Assembly (NCBI GenBank): GCA_020217265.1
Contig: JAIWOS010000097.1
Span: forward strand, 1-17,650
DNA from: Thiobacillus sp.
GTDB lineage: Bacteria; Pseudomonadota; Gammaproteobacteria; Burkholderiales; Thiobacillaceae
Direction of reading: 5' to 3'
DNA length: 17,650 bases
The notes under the pieces were generated by a model, which was given only the letters and a program-made list of their open reading frames with translations, was not told where the DNA came from and did not search any database. Of this stretch, positions 6,613 through 13,601 are shown one piece after another; the first letter of the stretch is position 1, and each line of letters begins with the position of its first letter. Position numbers and translations under genes: made by a program.

Positions 6613-8850
6613 TCAGATCACGCAATCCACGTAGTACTTGCCGTCTTCGGCGTTCTCGACCAGACCGTGCACGTCGGTTTCGAAACCGGGGAATTTTTCG
6701 TTGAACTCGCGGGTGAACTGGAGATAGCGCACGATCGTTGCGTTGAACCGCTCGCCGGGAATGAGCAGCGGAATGCCGGGCGGGTACGGCGTCACCAGCA
6801 TGGCGGTGATGCGGCCCTCGAGCTTGTCGATTTCGACCCGCTCGATCTCGCGGTGCGCCATTTTGGCGAACGCATCCGCCGGCCTCATCGCCGGGGCCAT
6901 TTCCGACAGGTACATCTCGGTGGTCAGACGCGCCACGTCGTTGGCCTTGTAGATGGCGTGGATCTGCTCGCACAGATCCTTGAGGCCGATTTTCTCGTAG
7001 CGCGCGTGCTTTTCGACGAAGTCCGGCAGCACGCGCCACAGCGGCTGGTTCTCGTCGTAGTCCGACTTGAACTGCTGCAGGGCGGTGACCAGCGTGTTCC
7101 AGCGGCCCTTGGTGATGCCGATGGTGAACATGATGAAGAACGAGTACAGCCCGGTCTTCTCGACGATGACGCCGTGCTCGGCCAGATACTTGGTGACGAT
7201 CGCCGCCGGAATGCCCCAGTCGGCAAAGGCGCCGTCGACATCGAGCCCCGGCGTGATGACCGTGGCCTTGATCGGGTCGAGCATGTTGAAGCCGGGCGCG
7301 AGGTTGCCGAACTCGTGCCAGCGGTCGTTGGCCGACAGCATCCAGTCCTCGCGCTCGCCGATGCCCTCTTCCGCCAGCTTGTCGGGGCCCCACACCTGGA
7401 ACCACCAGGAATCGCCGAACTCCTCGTCGACCTTGCGCATGGCGCGGCGGAAATCCAGTGCCTCGGTGATCGATTCCTCGACCAGGGCGGTGCCGCCGGG
7501 CGGTTCCATCATCGCCGCCGCGATGTCGCACGAGGCGATGATCGCGTACTGCGGGCTGGTGGACATGTGCATCAGGTAGGCTTCGTTGAAGCGGTGGAAA
7601 TCGAGTTTGCGGTTCTCGGCGTCCTGCACCAGGATTTGCGAGGCCTGGCTCAAACCGGCGAGCAGCTTGTGTGTGGATTGCGTGGCGAACACCAGCGCGT
7701 TCTCGGCACGCGGGCGGTTTTTGCCGATGGCGTGCATTCCGCGATAGAAATCGTGGAAGGTCGCGTGCGGCAGCCAGGCTTCGTCGAAATGCAGGGTGTC
7801 GATGGTGTCGCCGAGCAGTTCCTTGATCATGTCGACGTTGTAGAGGATGCCGTCGTAGGTCGATTGCGTGATGGTGAGGATGCGCGGCCCGCCCTTGGCA
7901 TCCTTGGCGAAGGGGTGCGCGTCGATCTTCTTCTGGATGTTTTCCGGCCTGAATTCGTCGAGCGGGATCGGGCCGATGATGCCGTAGTGGTTGCGCGTGG
8001 GCGTGAGGAAGATCGGGATCGCGCCGCACATCATGATCGAATGCAGGATCGACTTGTGGCAGTTGCGGTCGACCACGACAATATCGCCCGCCGCGACGTT
8101 GGCGTGCCACACCATCTTGTTCGACGACGAGGTGCCGTTGGTCACGAAGAAGAGATGATCGCAGTTGAAGATGCGCGCGGCATTGCGTTCGGAGGCGGCC
8201 ACCGGCCCGGTGTGGTCGAGCAGCTGGCCGAGTTCATCCACGGCATTGCAGACATCGGCACGCAGCAGGTTCTCGCCGAAGAACTGGTGGAACATCTGGC
8301 CGATGGGCGACTTGAGAAACGCGACACCGCCCGAGTGGCCGGGGCAGTGCCAGGAATACGAACCATCCGCCGCATAGTGCGTGAGCGCGCGGAAAAACGG
8401 CGGCACCAGCGAATCGAGATAGGCACGCGCCTCGCGCAGGATGTAGCGCGCGAGAAACTCCGGCGTGTCCTCCAGCATGTGGATGAAGCCGTTCAGCTCG
8501 CGCAGGATGTCGTTGGGAATGTGGCGCGCGGTGCGCGTTTCGCCATGCAGGAAAATGGGAATTTCGGCGTTGCGGAACCGCACTTCTTCGACGAAGGCGC
8601 GCAATTTCTGCAGGGCGCTGTCGGTGTCTTCGTCGCTGCCCGCCAGTTCCTCGTCGTCGATCGACAGGATGAACGCCGAGGCGCGTGCCTGCTGCTGGGC
8701 GAACGAGGTCAGGTCGCCATAATTCGTGACGCCGAGGACTTCCATCCCCTCCTTCTCGATCGCCGCGGCGAGGGTGCGGATGCCCAGTCCGGAAGCGTTC
8801 TCGGACCGGAAATCTTCGTCGATGATGACAACGGGAAAGCGGAAGCGCAT
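6613..8850 (-). CDS. Arginine/lysine/ornithine decarboxylase (PLP, fold type I)
   Basis: A 745-residue decarboxylase, close in length to the biodegradative arginine and lysine enzymes. The N-terminal wing domain (1-130) has a receiver-like start (PVVIIDEDF) and a D-rich segment. The PLP domain follows: HCPGHSGG (168-175), FFGENLLRADV (190-200), VTNGTSSSN (236-244), FDEAW (355-359), and the PLP lysine Lys395 in STHKLLAGLSQAS. The C-terminal domain (about 600-745) contains the conserved YPPGIPLLIPGE. CO2 release from arginine, lysine or ornithine yields agmatine, cadaverine or putrescine. The sequence looks closer to what I remember of Pseudomonas LdcA than to E. coli AdiA, so lysine is possible; substrate cannot be fixed by eye. 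AGGAG lies 6 nt before the ATG. No antiporter gene is adjacent, so an acid-resistance role is not supported by context. Confidence 0.93.
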   Translation of the reverse strand: MRFRFPVVIIDEDFRSENASGLGIRTLAAAIEKEGMEVLGVTNYGDLTSFAQQQARASAFILSIDDEELAGSDEDTDSALQKLRAFVEEVRFRNAEIPIFLHGETRTARHIPNDILRELNGFIHMLEDTPEFLARYILREARAYLDSLVPPFFRALTHYAADGSYSWHCPGHSGGVAFLKSPIGQMFHQFFGENLLRADVCNAVDELGQLLDHTGPVAASERNAARIFNCDHLFFVTNGTSSSNKMVWHANVAAGDIVVVDRNCHKSILHSIMMCGAIPIFLTPTRNHYGIIGPIPLDEFRPENIQKKIDAHPFAKDAKGGPRILTITQSTYDGILYNVDMIKELLGDTIDTLHFDEAWLPHATFHDFYRGMHAIGKNRPRAENALVFATQSTHKLLAGLSQASQILVQDAENRKLDFHRFNEAYLMHMSTSPQYAIIASCDIAAAMMEPPGGTALVEESITEALDFRRAMRKVDEEFGDSWWFQVWGPDKLAEEGIGEREDWMLSANDRWHEFGNLAPGFNMLDPIKATVITPGLDVDGAFADWGIPAAIVTKYLAEHGVIVEKTGLYSFFIMFTIGITKGRWNTLVTALQQFKSDYDENQPLWRVLPDFVEKHARYEKIGLKDLCEQIHAIYKANDVARLTTEMYLSEMAPAMRPADAFAKMAHREIERVEIDKLEGRITAMLVTPYPPGIPLLIPGERFNATIVRYLQFTREFNEKFPGFETDVHGLVENAEDGKYYVDCVI

Positions 8851-8890
8851 GGCGGCTCCTGGAAAAGGCCCTGATAAAAGCGCGGATTGT

Positions 8891-8914
8891 ACGTCGGACG
8901 GACGTCCCGGACGT
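8891..8914. repeat. Phased ACGT palindromes in the dcd-decarboxylase gap
   Basis: ACGT occurs at 8891, 8902 and 8911. ACGTC-GGACG-GACGT (8891-8905) and ACGTCC-C-GGACGT (8902-8914) are two overlapping inverted repeats between the dcd stop and the decarboxylase start. On the - strand they lie directly upstream of a TACAAT (8891-8886) that lacks a good -35. It may be an operator or an intercistronic hairpin. Confidence 0.4.
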
Positions 8915-9480
8915 TAAATCTTGGGCAGCGTCACGCCGACCTGCCCCTGGTACTTGCCGCCACGATCCTTGTACGAGGTTTCGCACACCTCGTCCGATTC
9001 GAGGAACAGCATCTGCGCCACGCCCTCGTTGGCGTAGATGCGCGCAGGCAGCGGCGTGGTGTTGGAGAACTCCAGCGTCACGTGGCCTTCCCATTCGGGT
9101 TCCAGCGGCGTCACGTTGACGATGATGCCGCAGCGCGCGTACGTGCTCTTGCCGAGGCAGATCGTCAGCACGCTGCGCGGAATGCGGAAGTATTCGACGG
9201 TGCGCGCGAGCGCGAACGAATTCGGCGGGATGATGCAGGAATCGCCCGAAATCTCCACAAACGAATCCGGGTCGAACGCCTTGGGGTCGACCAGCGTGTG
9301 GTTGAGGTTGGTGAAGACCTTGAATTCGCTCGCGCAGCGCACGTCGTAGCCGTAGCTCGACGTGCCGTACGACACGATGGAACGTCCGCCGACCGCCTTC
9401 ACCTGACCGGGCTCGAAGGGCTCGATCATGCCCTCGGATTCCGCCATGCGGCGGATCCAGCGGTCGGACTTGATGCTCAT
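8914..9480 (-). CDS. dcd: dCTP deaminase
   Basis: A 188-residue trimeric enzyme turning dCTP into dUTP and ammonia, feeding dTMP synthesis through dUTPase. Family motifs: SYGYDVRC (42-49), the nucleotide-binding GKSTYARCG (110-118), the [14 protein letters not shown] segment (127-140) with the catalytic glutamate Glu137, and EGVAQMLFL (152-160). Length and motifs match the monofunctional proteobacterial Dcd. Longer frames upstream are artefacts of mrp: the ATG at 9480 shares its A with the mrp stop (TGATG), so translation is coupled. The decarboxylase follows after 63 bp. Very sure of function. Confidence 0.97.
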   Translation of the reverse strand: MSIKSDRWIRRMAESEGMIEPFEPGQVKAVGGRSIVSYGTSSYGYDVRCASEFKVFTNLNHTLVDPKAFDPDSFVEISGDSCIIPPNSFALARTVEYFRIPRSVLTICLGKSTYARCGIIVNVTPLEPEWEGHVTLEFSNTTPLPARIYANEGVAQMLFLESDEVCETSYKDRGGKYQGQVGVTLPKI

Positions 9481-10568
9481 CAGGTGTTGGAAATGACGAT
9501 GTTCGGGAACTTGGCCGAATGATCGACCGCGGTTTCGCCGATTTTCACCGCCACGCGACGCGCGATGGTCTTGTAGATGTCCGCGACGCGCCCGTTCGGA
9601 TCGGCCACCACCGACGGCTTGCCGGTATCGGTATCGTGGCGGATGCTGCCGTCGAGCGGCAGCGCGCCCAAGAATTCGACGTTGTAATCCTTGCACATGC
9701 GCTCGCCGCCACCTTCACCGAAGATGCGCTCCTCGTGGCCACAGTTCGAGCAGATGTGGATCGACATGTTCTCGACCACGCCAAGGATGGGAATGCCGAC
9801 CTTCTCGAACATTTTGAGGCCCTTCCTGGCATCGATCAGCGCGATGTCCTGCGGCGTGGTGACGATGACCGCGCCAGTCACCGGCACGCGCTGCGCGAGC
9901 GTCAGCTGGATGTCGCCGGTACCGGGCGGCAAGTCCACGACCAGGTAGTCGAGTTCTTTCCAGTTGGTGTTGTTGAGCAGCTGCTCAAGCGCCTGCGTGA
10001 CCATCGGGCCGCGCCACACCATCGGCGTTTCGACGTCGATGAGAAAGCCGATCGACATCGCCTGGATGCCGTGACCCATCAACGGTTCGAGGTTCTTGCC
10101 GTCGGTCGATTCGGGCTTGTCTGTGATGCCGAGCATGGTCGGCTGCGAGGGGCCGTAGATATCCGCGTCCAGCATGCCGACCTTGGCGCCTTCGGCAGCC
10201 AGCGCCAGCGCCAGGTTGACGGCGGTGGTCGATTTGCCGACACCGCCCTTGCCGGACGCGACGGCGATGATGTTCTTCACGTTGGGGATCAGCTTGACGC
10301 CGCGCTGCACGCTGTGCGAGACGATCTTGTAGCTGACGTTGGCGGTGGCGGCGGTCACGCCGTCGATGGCCTTGAGCTTGCTCTCGACCTGCTGCTTGAT
10401 GGTGGCGAGCTGGCTCTCGGCCGGATAGCCCAGCACGATGTCAACGGACACGGCGCCGCCGTCGATCTTGATGTTTTTCGCCGACTTGGTGGTAACGAAA
10501 TCCTTCTGCGTGTTGGGGTCGACCAGCTCCTTGAGCGCGGTCTGGACCTGAAGTTCGGAAACAGCCAT
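9480..10568 (-). CDS. apbC: Iron-sulfur cluster carrier protein, Mrp/NBP35 (ApbC) family
   Basis: A 362-residue P-loop ATPase that carries and delivers 4Fe-4S clusters in the cytoplasm. Residues about 5-80 form a MIP18/DUF59 domain ([13 protein letters not shown]). The ATPase domain starts near 98, with a deviant Walker [11 protein letters not shown] (105-114), [10 protein letters not shown] (132-141) and [10 protein letters not shown] (210-219). CSNC (Cys273, Cys276) is the conserved pair that holds the cluster between two subunits. GGAG stands 6 nt before the ATG. It is first in the mrp-dcd unit. Some annotations call it Mrp; this is not the Mrp Na+/H+ antiporter. With YgfZ at the left edge it is the second Fe-S assembly factor in the window. 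Confidence 0.96.
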   Translation of the reverse strand: MAVSELQVQTALKELVDPNTQKDFVTTKSAKNIKIDGGAVSVDIVLGYPAESQLATIKQQVESKLKAIDGVTAATANVSYKIVSHSVQRGVKLIPNVKNIIAVASGKGGVGKSTTAVNLALALAAEGAKVGMLDADIYGPSQPTMLGITDKPESTDGKNLEPLMGHGIQAMSIGFLIDVETPMVWRGPMVTQALEQLLNNTNWKELDYLVVDLPPGTGDIQLTLAQRVPVTGAVIVTTPQDIALIDARKGLKMFEKVGIPILGVVENMSIHICSNCGHEERIFGEGGGERMCKDYNVEFLGALPLDGSIRHDTDTGKPSVVADPNGRVADIYKTIARRVAVKIGETAVDHSAKFPNIVISNT

Positions 10569-10602
10569 GTTTGCTCCAGCGATTGCTTAAACGTAATCGC
10601 GC

Positions 10603-10645
10603 ATTCTAACGAAATCGGCCCGCTTCTGCGCAGGCAAACGCAGAA
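10603..10645 (-). promoter_or_regulatory. Candidate apbC promoter with inverted repeat at -35
   Basis: On the - strand a TAGAAT (10608-10603) sits 35 nt before the apbC ATG. No -35 hexamer is seen; instead the perfect inverted repeat TTCTGCG (10624-10630) / CGCAGAA (10639-10645), 8-bp spacer, covers that position. This suggests an activator or repressor site, but is unproven. Confidence 0.4.
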
Positions 10646-10657
10646 ATGACGCGGGAT

Positions 10658-10676
10658 TCCCTGCCCTGTGCAGGGA
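10658..10676 (-). terminator. Weak hairpin after the Pro/Ala-rich gene
   Basis: TCCCTGC (10658-10664), a 5-nt loop, GCAGGGA (10670-10676), 14 nt beyond the stop of the - strand gene at 10691. There is no U-run, so it is at best a Rho-assisted end or a 3' stabilising hairpin. Confidence 0.35.
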
Positions 10677-10690
10677 TATGCCGAAGGCGC

Positions 10691-11623
10691 CTACTTGCAG
10701 GGGGAAACAACACCGTTGCTCCAGCACATGCGCTTCCTGGCCGGCGGGACGGCAGCCGGCCTTGCCGCCGCCGGCTTCTTCACCACGGGCTTGACCGTCC
10801 GCCCGGCAGTCGAAGGGACAGCGGACCGTGGCGCCGGCGAGGCCGCCACGGCCAACAGATCGACCACCGGGGTGGGCGCCACCGGCCCGTAATCGACGTC
10901 TGCTGGCGCTGCCGCCGATTTCGCCTCGACTGCCAGTTGCACAGGAGCCGCAACAGGCTCAGCCGCCTTCATCGGCACGGGGCCCTGGCTCTCGATTGCG
11001 GGTGCGGACGCCGCCGCGGGAGCCGGCGTTGCCGGCACAGGAGGCGCGTTCTCCGCTGCCGGCACGGCGGCAGGCGGCGCGGCTACGATGGCGGGCGCGG
11101 CGACGGCCGGCGGCTCGACTGCGTCAGCACCCCGGATCTCGGTCTCGACGGGCGGCACCGGCGTTTCCGGTTCAGGCAAGGGCACCACCGGAGTTTCGGC
11201 AACCGGACCGTAATCGACTTGCGCCGGTGCCGAAGGCTGCACGGGCACCAGCACCAGCACGTAGGGCACCCAGCCGGACGGGGCCAGCATTCTTGCCGGC
11301 GGCACGGGGGGCGCCGGGAAGGCTGGCGCTACCGACCAGGCCATGCCGCCTGCCTGCGGCACCACGTAGTAGGGCCGCAAGCCCGACGCCGGCACCTGCA
11401 GCCAGACGGGCGCCACGGGGGCCATCGCAGGCAACGAGGGCAGCGGCATCATGGCATGGGAAGACGACGCCCCCGACACCGCCGGGGTGGCAGGCGCCGA
11501 TGCTACGACCGCAGGCGGCGCCGCGTGCTCGTCCGGCCCGGGTTCGGTGCCATTCGCCGACGCCAAGCCGGCATCCAGGCACGCCAGGGCGATCAGCGCA
11601 CTTATTTTGGCCATGGGATTCAT
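10691..11623 (-). CDS. Pro/Ala-rich exported protein of unknown function
   Basis: A 310-residue protein. An AAGGAG 6 nt before the ATG at 11623 selects this start over one nine codons upstream. Residues 1-23 look like a signal peptide (KISALIALACLDAGLASA); Cys15 could mark a lipoprotein, but the hydrophobic stretch before it is short. The rest is mostly alanine, proline and valine with few charges, presumably disordered and periplasmic. DYGPVAxTPVV occurs twice, near residues 135-145 and 246-256, an internal duplication. A basic KPVVKKPAAARP segment precedes the C-terminus CWSNGVVSPC, whose two cysteines may form a disulfide. No known domain is recognised. It resembles TonB-like or wall-spanning linkers only in composition. 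It is the last gene after rppH and the 119-residue gene, with a 51-bp gap. Confidence 0.75.
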   Translation of the reverse strand: MNPMAKISALIALACLDAGLASANGTEPGPDEHAAPPAVVASAPATPAVSGASSSHAMMPLPSLPAMAPVAPVWLQVPASGLRPYYVVPQAGGMAWSVAPAFPAPPVPPARMLAPSGWVPYVLVLVPVQPSAPAQVDYGPVAETPVVPLPEPETPVPPVETEIRGADAVEPPAVAAPAIVAAPPAAVPAAENAPPVPATPAPAAASAPAIESQGPVPMKAAEPVAAPVQLAVEAKSAAAPADVDYGPVAPTPVVDLLAVAASPAPRSAVPSTAGRTVKPVVKKPAAARPAAVPPARKRMCWSNGVVSPCK

Positions 11624-11674
11624 GCGGTTCTCCTTTGCAATAGGCTGCAAGGATAACGGAGAGATCCTGCCCCG

Positions 11675-12034
11675 CTATAGTCCGAGCGGCTGGTGAGCGA
11701 CCAGCACGGCCTCCGGCACGCGCAGGCGAATGGCGGCCGCCAGTTCGGCGATGGCGCCTGGCCGCGGCCGCAGCGAAACCCAGAGCAGATTGAGCTTGAG
11801 GTTGAGATCCGCGAAAACCACGTCCTGGTGAAGCGACAGTACGGCCTGGATCTCGCGCGCGGTGCGTTCCACCTCGCTGCGCGGCCGCTCCCGCAGACGC
11901 GGGATCAGCATCATGAAATCGGTCAGCCGCCGCCCCGCCCGATCGCGCGTGGGCGCGATCTGCCACAGTGGCTGGCCGGGTTCGCGGGAGGCGACCTGCG
12001 TGGGCGCGGTTGAAGCATACGGGCGTATCTTCAT
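11675..12034 (-). CDS. Conserved-looking hypothetical protein downstream of rppH
   Basis: A 119-residue protein without signal peptide or membrane segments. I do not recognise the family. The frame is open upstream into rppH, but the ATG at 12034, 14 nt after the rppH stop, gives the sensible start. Residues 34-75 are rich in Arg and Glu and probably helical (DFMMLIPRLRERPRSEVERT). Residues 78-119 alternate hydrophobic and polar positions (VVFADLNLKLNLLWVSLRP, then a helix and VPEAVLVAHQP), suggesting a small alpha/beta fold with the ferredoxin-like or ACT-like order beta-beta-alpha-beta. Close spacing suggests an operon with rppH. Codon choice is like the neighbours, so I take it as a real gene. 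Confidence 0.7.
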   Translation of the reverse strand: MKIRPYASTAPTQVASREPGQPLWQIAPTRDRAGRRLTDFMMLIPRLRERPRSEVERTAREIQAVLSLHQDVVFADLNLKLNLLWVSLRPRPGAIAELAAAIRLRVPEAVLVAHQPLGL

Positions 12035-12048
12035 CGCGCCGGCCCGGC

Positions 12049-12600
12049 TCAGGCCTTGGGCAGGGCGTCCTGCGACGGCCCGCGGCGGTCGCACAGGCGG
12101 CGCGCCCGCTGCCGCAGGAAACGCACATCCTTGTGCAGGAAGCGTTCGAGTTCTTCCAGCGCCAGCCGGTAGACCTCGCGCTTGAAGTCGACCACCGCGT
12201 CCATCGGCACCCAATAGTCGTTCCAGCGCCAGGCGTCGAATTCGGGATGACTGCTGGCACGCAAAGACACATCGCAATCGCGCCCTGTCAGGCGCAGCAA
12301 GAACCAGATCTGCTTCTGGCCGCGATACAGCCCCCGGTTATCGCGCCGGGTCCAGTGCGCCGGCACGTCGTAGCGCAGCCATTCGCGCGTGCGCCCAAGG
12401 ATGCGCACGTGTTCGGGCAACAGGCCGACTTCTTCTTCCAGCTCCCGGAACATGGCCTGTTCCGGCGTTTCCCCGGCATTGATGCCGCCCTGGGGAAACT
12501 GCCAGGCATGCTGATTGACGCGCTTGCCCCAGAAGACCTGGTTGCGCGCGTTACACAATATGATGCCTACGTTCGGGCGGTACCCTTCTCGGTCGATCAT
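12049..12600 (-). CDS. rppH: RNA pyrophosphohydrolase (Nudix)
   Basis: A 183-residue Nudix hydrolase. RppH removes pyrophosphate from the 5' end of mRNAs, which starts RNase E-dependent decay. The N-terminus [17 protein letters not shown] and WGKR are typical, and the Nudix box GX5EX7REUXEEXGU is complete at residues 38-60 ([10 protein letters not shown], then RELEEEVGL). The ATG at 12600 gives this canonical start; a GTG four codons earlier is possible. AGGTGG precedes it at about 9 nt. The C-terminal extension (about 155-183) is basic ([12 protein letters not shown]). It lies next to proS in many Betaproteobacteria; here a spermidine-synthase-like gene stands between them. Confidence 0.95.
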   Translation of the reverse strand: MIDREGYRPNVGIILCNARNQVFWGKRVNQHAWQFPQGGINAGETPEQAMFRELEEEVGLLPEHVRILGRTREWLRYDVPAHWTRRDNRGLYRGQKQIWFLLRLTGRDCDVSLRASSHPEFDAWRWNDYWVPMDAVVDFKREVYRLALEELERFLHKDVRFLRQRARRLCDRRGPSQDALPKA

Positions 12601-12615
12601 GGCCGCCACCACCTG

Positions 12616-12688
12616 ATGAATTCACTTCTCTGCATTCTTTCACACCCGCCGGAAATTGCAAACTCACGGCCGCCGAATGAATTCACTT
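12616..12688. repeat. 12-bp direct repeat upstream of rppH
   Basis: ATGAATTCACTT occurs at 12616-12627 and again at 12677-12688, 61 bp apart, in the 147-bp gap between the speE-like gene and rppH. This gap is AT-richer than its surroundings. The copies could be regulator sites for rppH or the remains of a small duplication. Confidence 0.55.
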
Positions 12689-12747
12689 AACCTTTGTTTT
12701 ATTTGGGGATTTCAATCCGCGCACGCCGAACCCCCGACCCGTCCGCG

Positions 12748-13518
12748 TCACTCCACGAGCGGCGCGATTCCCGCCGCCCACTGGAAATCGCGCGCGTACC
12801 CGCGCAGGTCCAGCCCCCAGCGTTTCGCCAGGTCGGCAAGCTGTGGCTGTGTCGCGGCCAGCCGGTCGGCCGCGCCCGGCTCGGCGAAGCCGAAGACGAT
12901 GACGTTGGTCTTGTCCTGCACCGAAATCCAGCCCACCTCGCCGTCGAAGGCGCGCGTGAGGCGCGCGAAGTATTCGGCGAACTCGCGGTCGCGCCCCCAC
13001 AGGTTCACCACCAGCATGCCGCGGGGCTTGAGGGCACGGCGGCATGCCTCGTAGAAGGTCTGGGTGGCCAGCGCCGTCACCTGGTTGCCGGCGTCGAAGC
13101 CGTCGAGCAGGATCACGTCGGCGCTGCCCGCATGCTGGCGCACGTAGAGCGCGCCGTCCGCCTCGATCACGGAAAGCGTCGCGTCGTCCGGCGGCAGTTC
13201 GAAATGCGCGCGCGCGGCGGCGATCACGCGCGGGTCGATCTCCACCGCCGTCACCCGGGTCTGCTCGCGGTGCTTGCGGATGAACTTGGCGAGCGAGCCG
13301 CCGCCCAGTCCGATCATCAGCACGTCCTGCGGCATCGGGTTGAACATGAGAAATCCCATCATCGCCCGCGTGTAGGCGAGTTCCAGATCCCAGGGCCGGT
13401 TGATGCGCATGGCGCTCTGGATCGCGCGGCTGCCCAGATGCAGCCGGCGCACACCGCGCTCTTCCGTGACTTCCAGTCCGTCGTCCGACGACCGCCGCTT
13501 GCCGAATTTCAGACGCAT
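12748..13518 (-). CDS. Spermidine-synthase-like SAM-fold protein, signature residues degenerate
   Basis: A 256-residue protein with the spermidine synthase (SpeE) layout: a short N-terminal beta domain (15-58) and a Rossmann-like domain with VLMIGLGGGSLAKF (66-79), VEIDPRVIAAA (92-102), and DVILLDGFDAG (134-144). In true SpeE the first loop reads GGGDG, the Y-H-E motif precedes it, and the catalytic loop ends D-P. Here these read GLGGGS, A-Y-T-R and D-A. Asp139 and Asp142 remain. It may therefore be a SpeE-like methyltransferase or binding protein, not a working aminopropyltransferase. Automatic annotation would probably say polyamine aminopropyltransferase or fused-MFS/spermidine synthase family. 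The decarboxylase 4 kb away could supply putrescine, but nothing links them. It is divergent from proS over 83 bp. Confidence 0.8.
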   Translation of the reverse strand: MRLKFGKRRSSDDGLEVTEERGVRRLHLGSRAIQSAMRINRPWDLELAYTRAMMGFLMFNPMPQDVLMIGLGGGSLAKFIRKHREQTRVTAVEIDPRVIAAARAHFELPPDDATLSVIEADGALYVRQHAGSADVILLDGFDAGNQVTALATQTFYEACRRALKPRGMLVVNLWGRDREFAEYFARLTRAFDGEVGWISVQDKTNVIVFGFAEPGAADRLAATQPQLADLAKRWGLDLRGYARDFQWAAGIAPLVE

Positions 13519-13568
13519 AACCCCTGTCCACCGTGAAAAACGAGGGCGAAAGATTACACCTCGCGCGC

Positions 13569-13574
13569 TAAAAT
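13569..13574 (+). promoter_or_regulatory. -10 element for proS
   Basis: TAAAAT in the context GCGCTAAAATGCCG, placing the transcript start near 13581 and the leader at about 21 nt. The -35 region (near 13546) is poor. No Shine-Dalgarno sequence is visible before the proS ATG. Confidence 0.45.
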
Positions 13575-13601
13575 GCCGCTTTTCGTCTCGACCTGCCGAC
13601 C

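Noticed and set aside
6667..8874. A 735-codon open frame on the + strand.
   Set aside because: It is the mirror of the decarboxylase gene, rich in Val, His, Asp and Arg as expected for an antisense frame, with no domain.
9481..9696. A longer dcd start.
   Set aside because: This part overlaps the end of mrp; the ATG sharing its A with the mrp stop gives the family N-terminus MSIKSDRWI.
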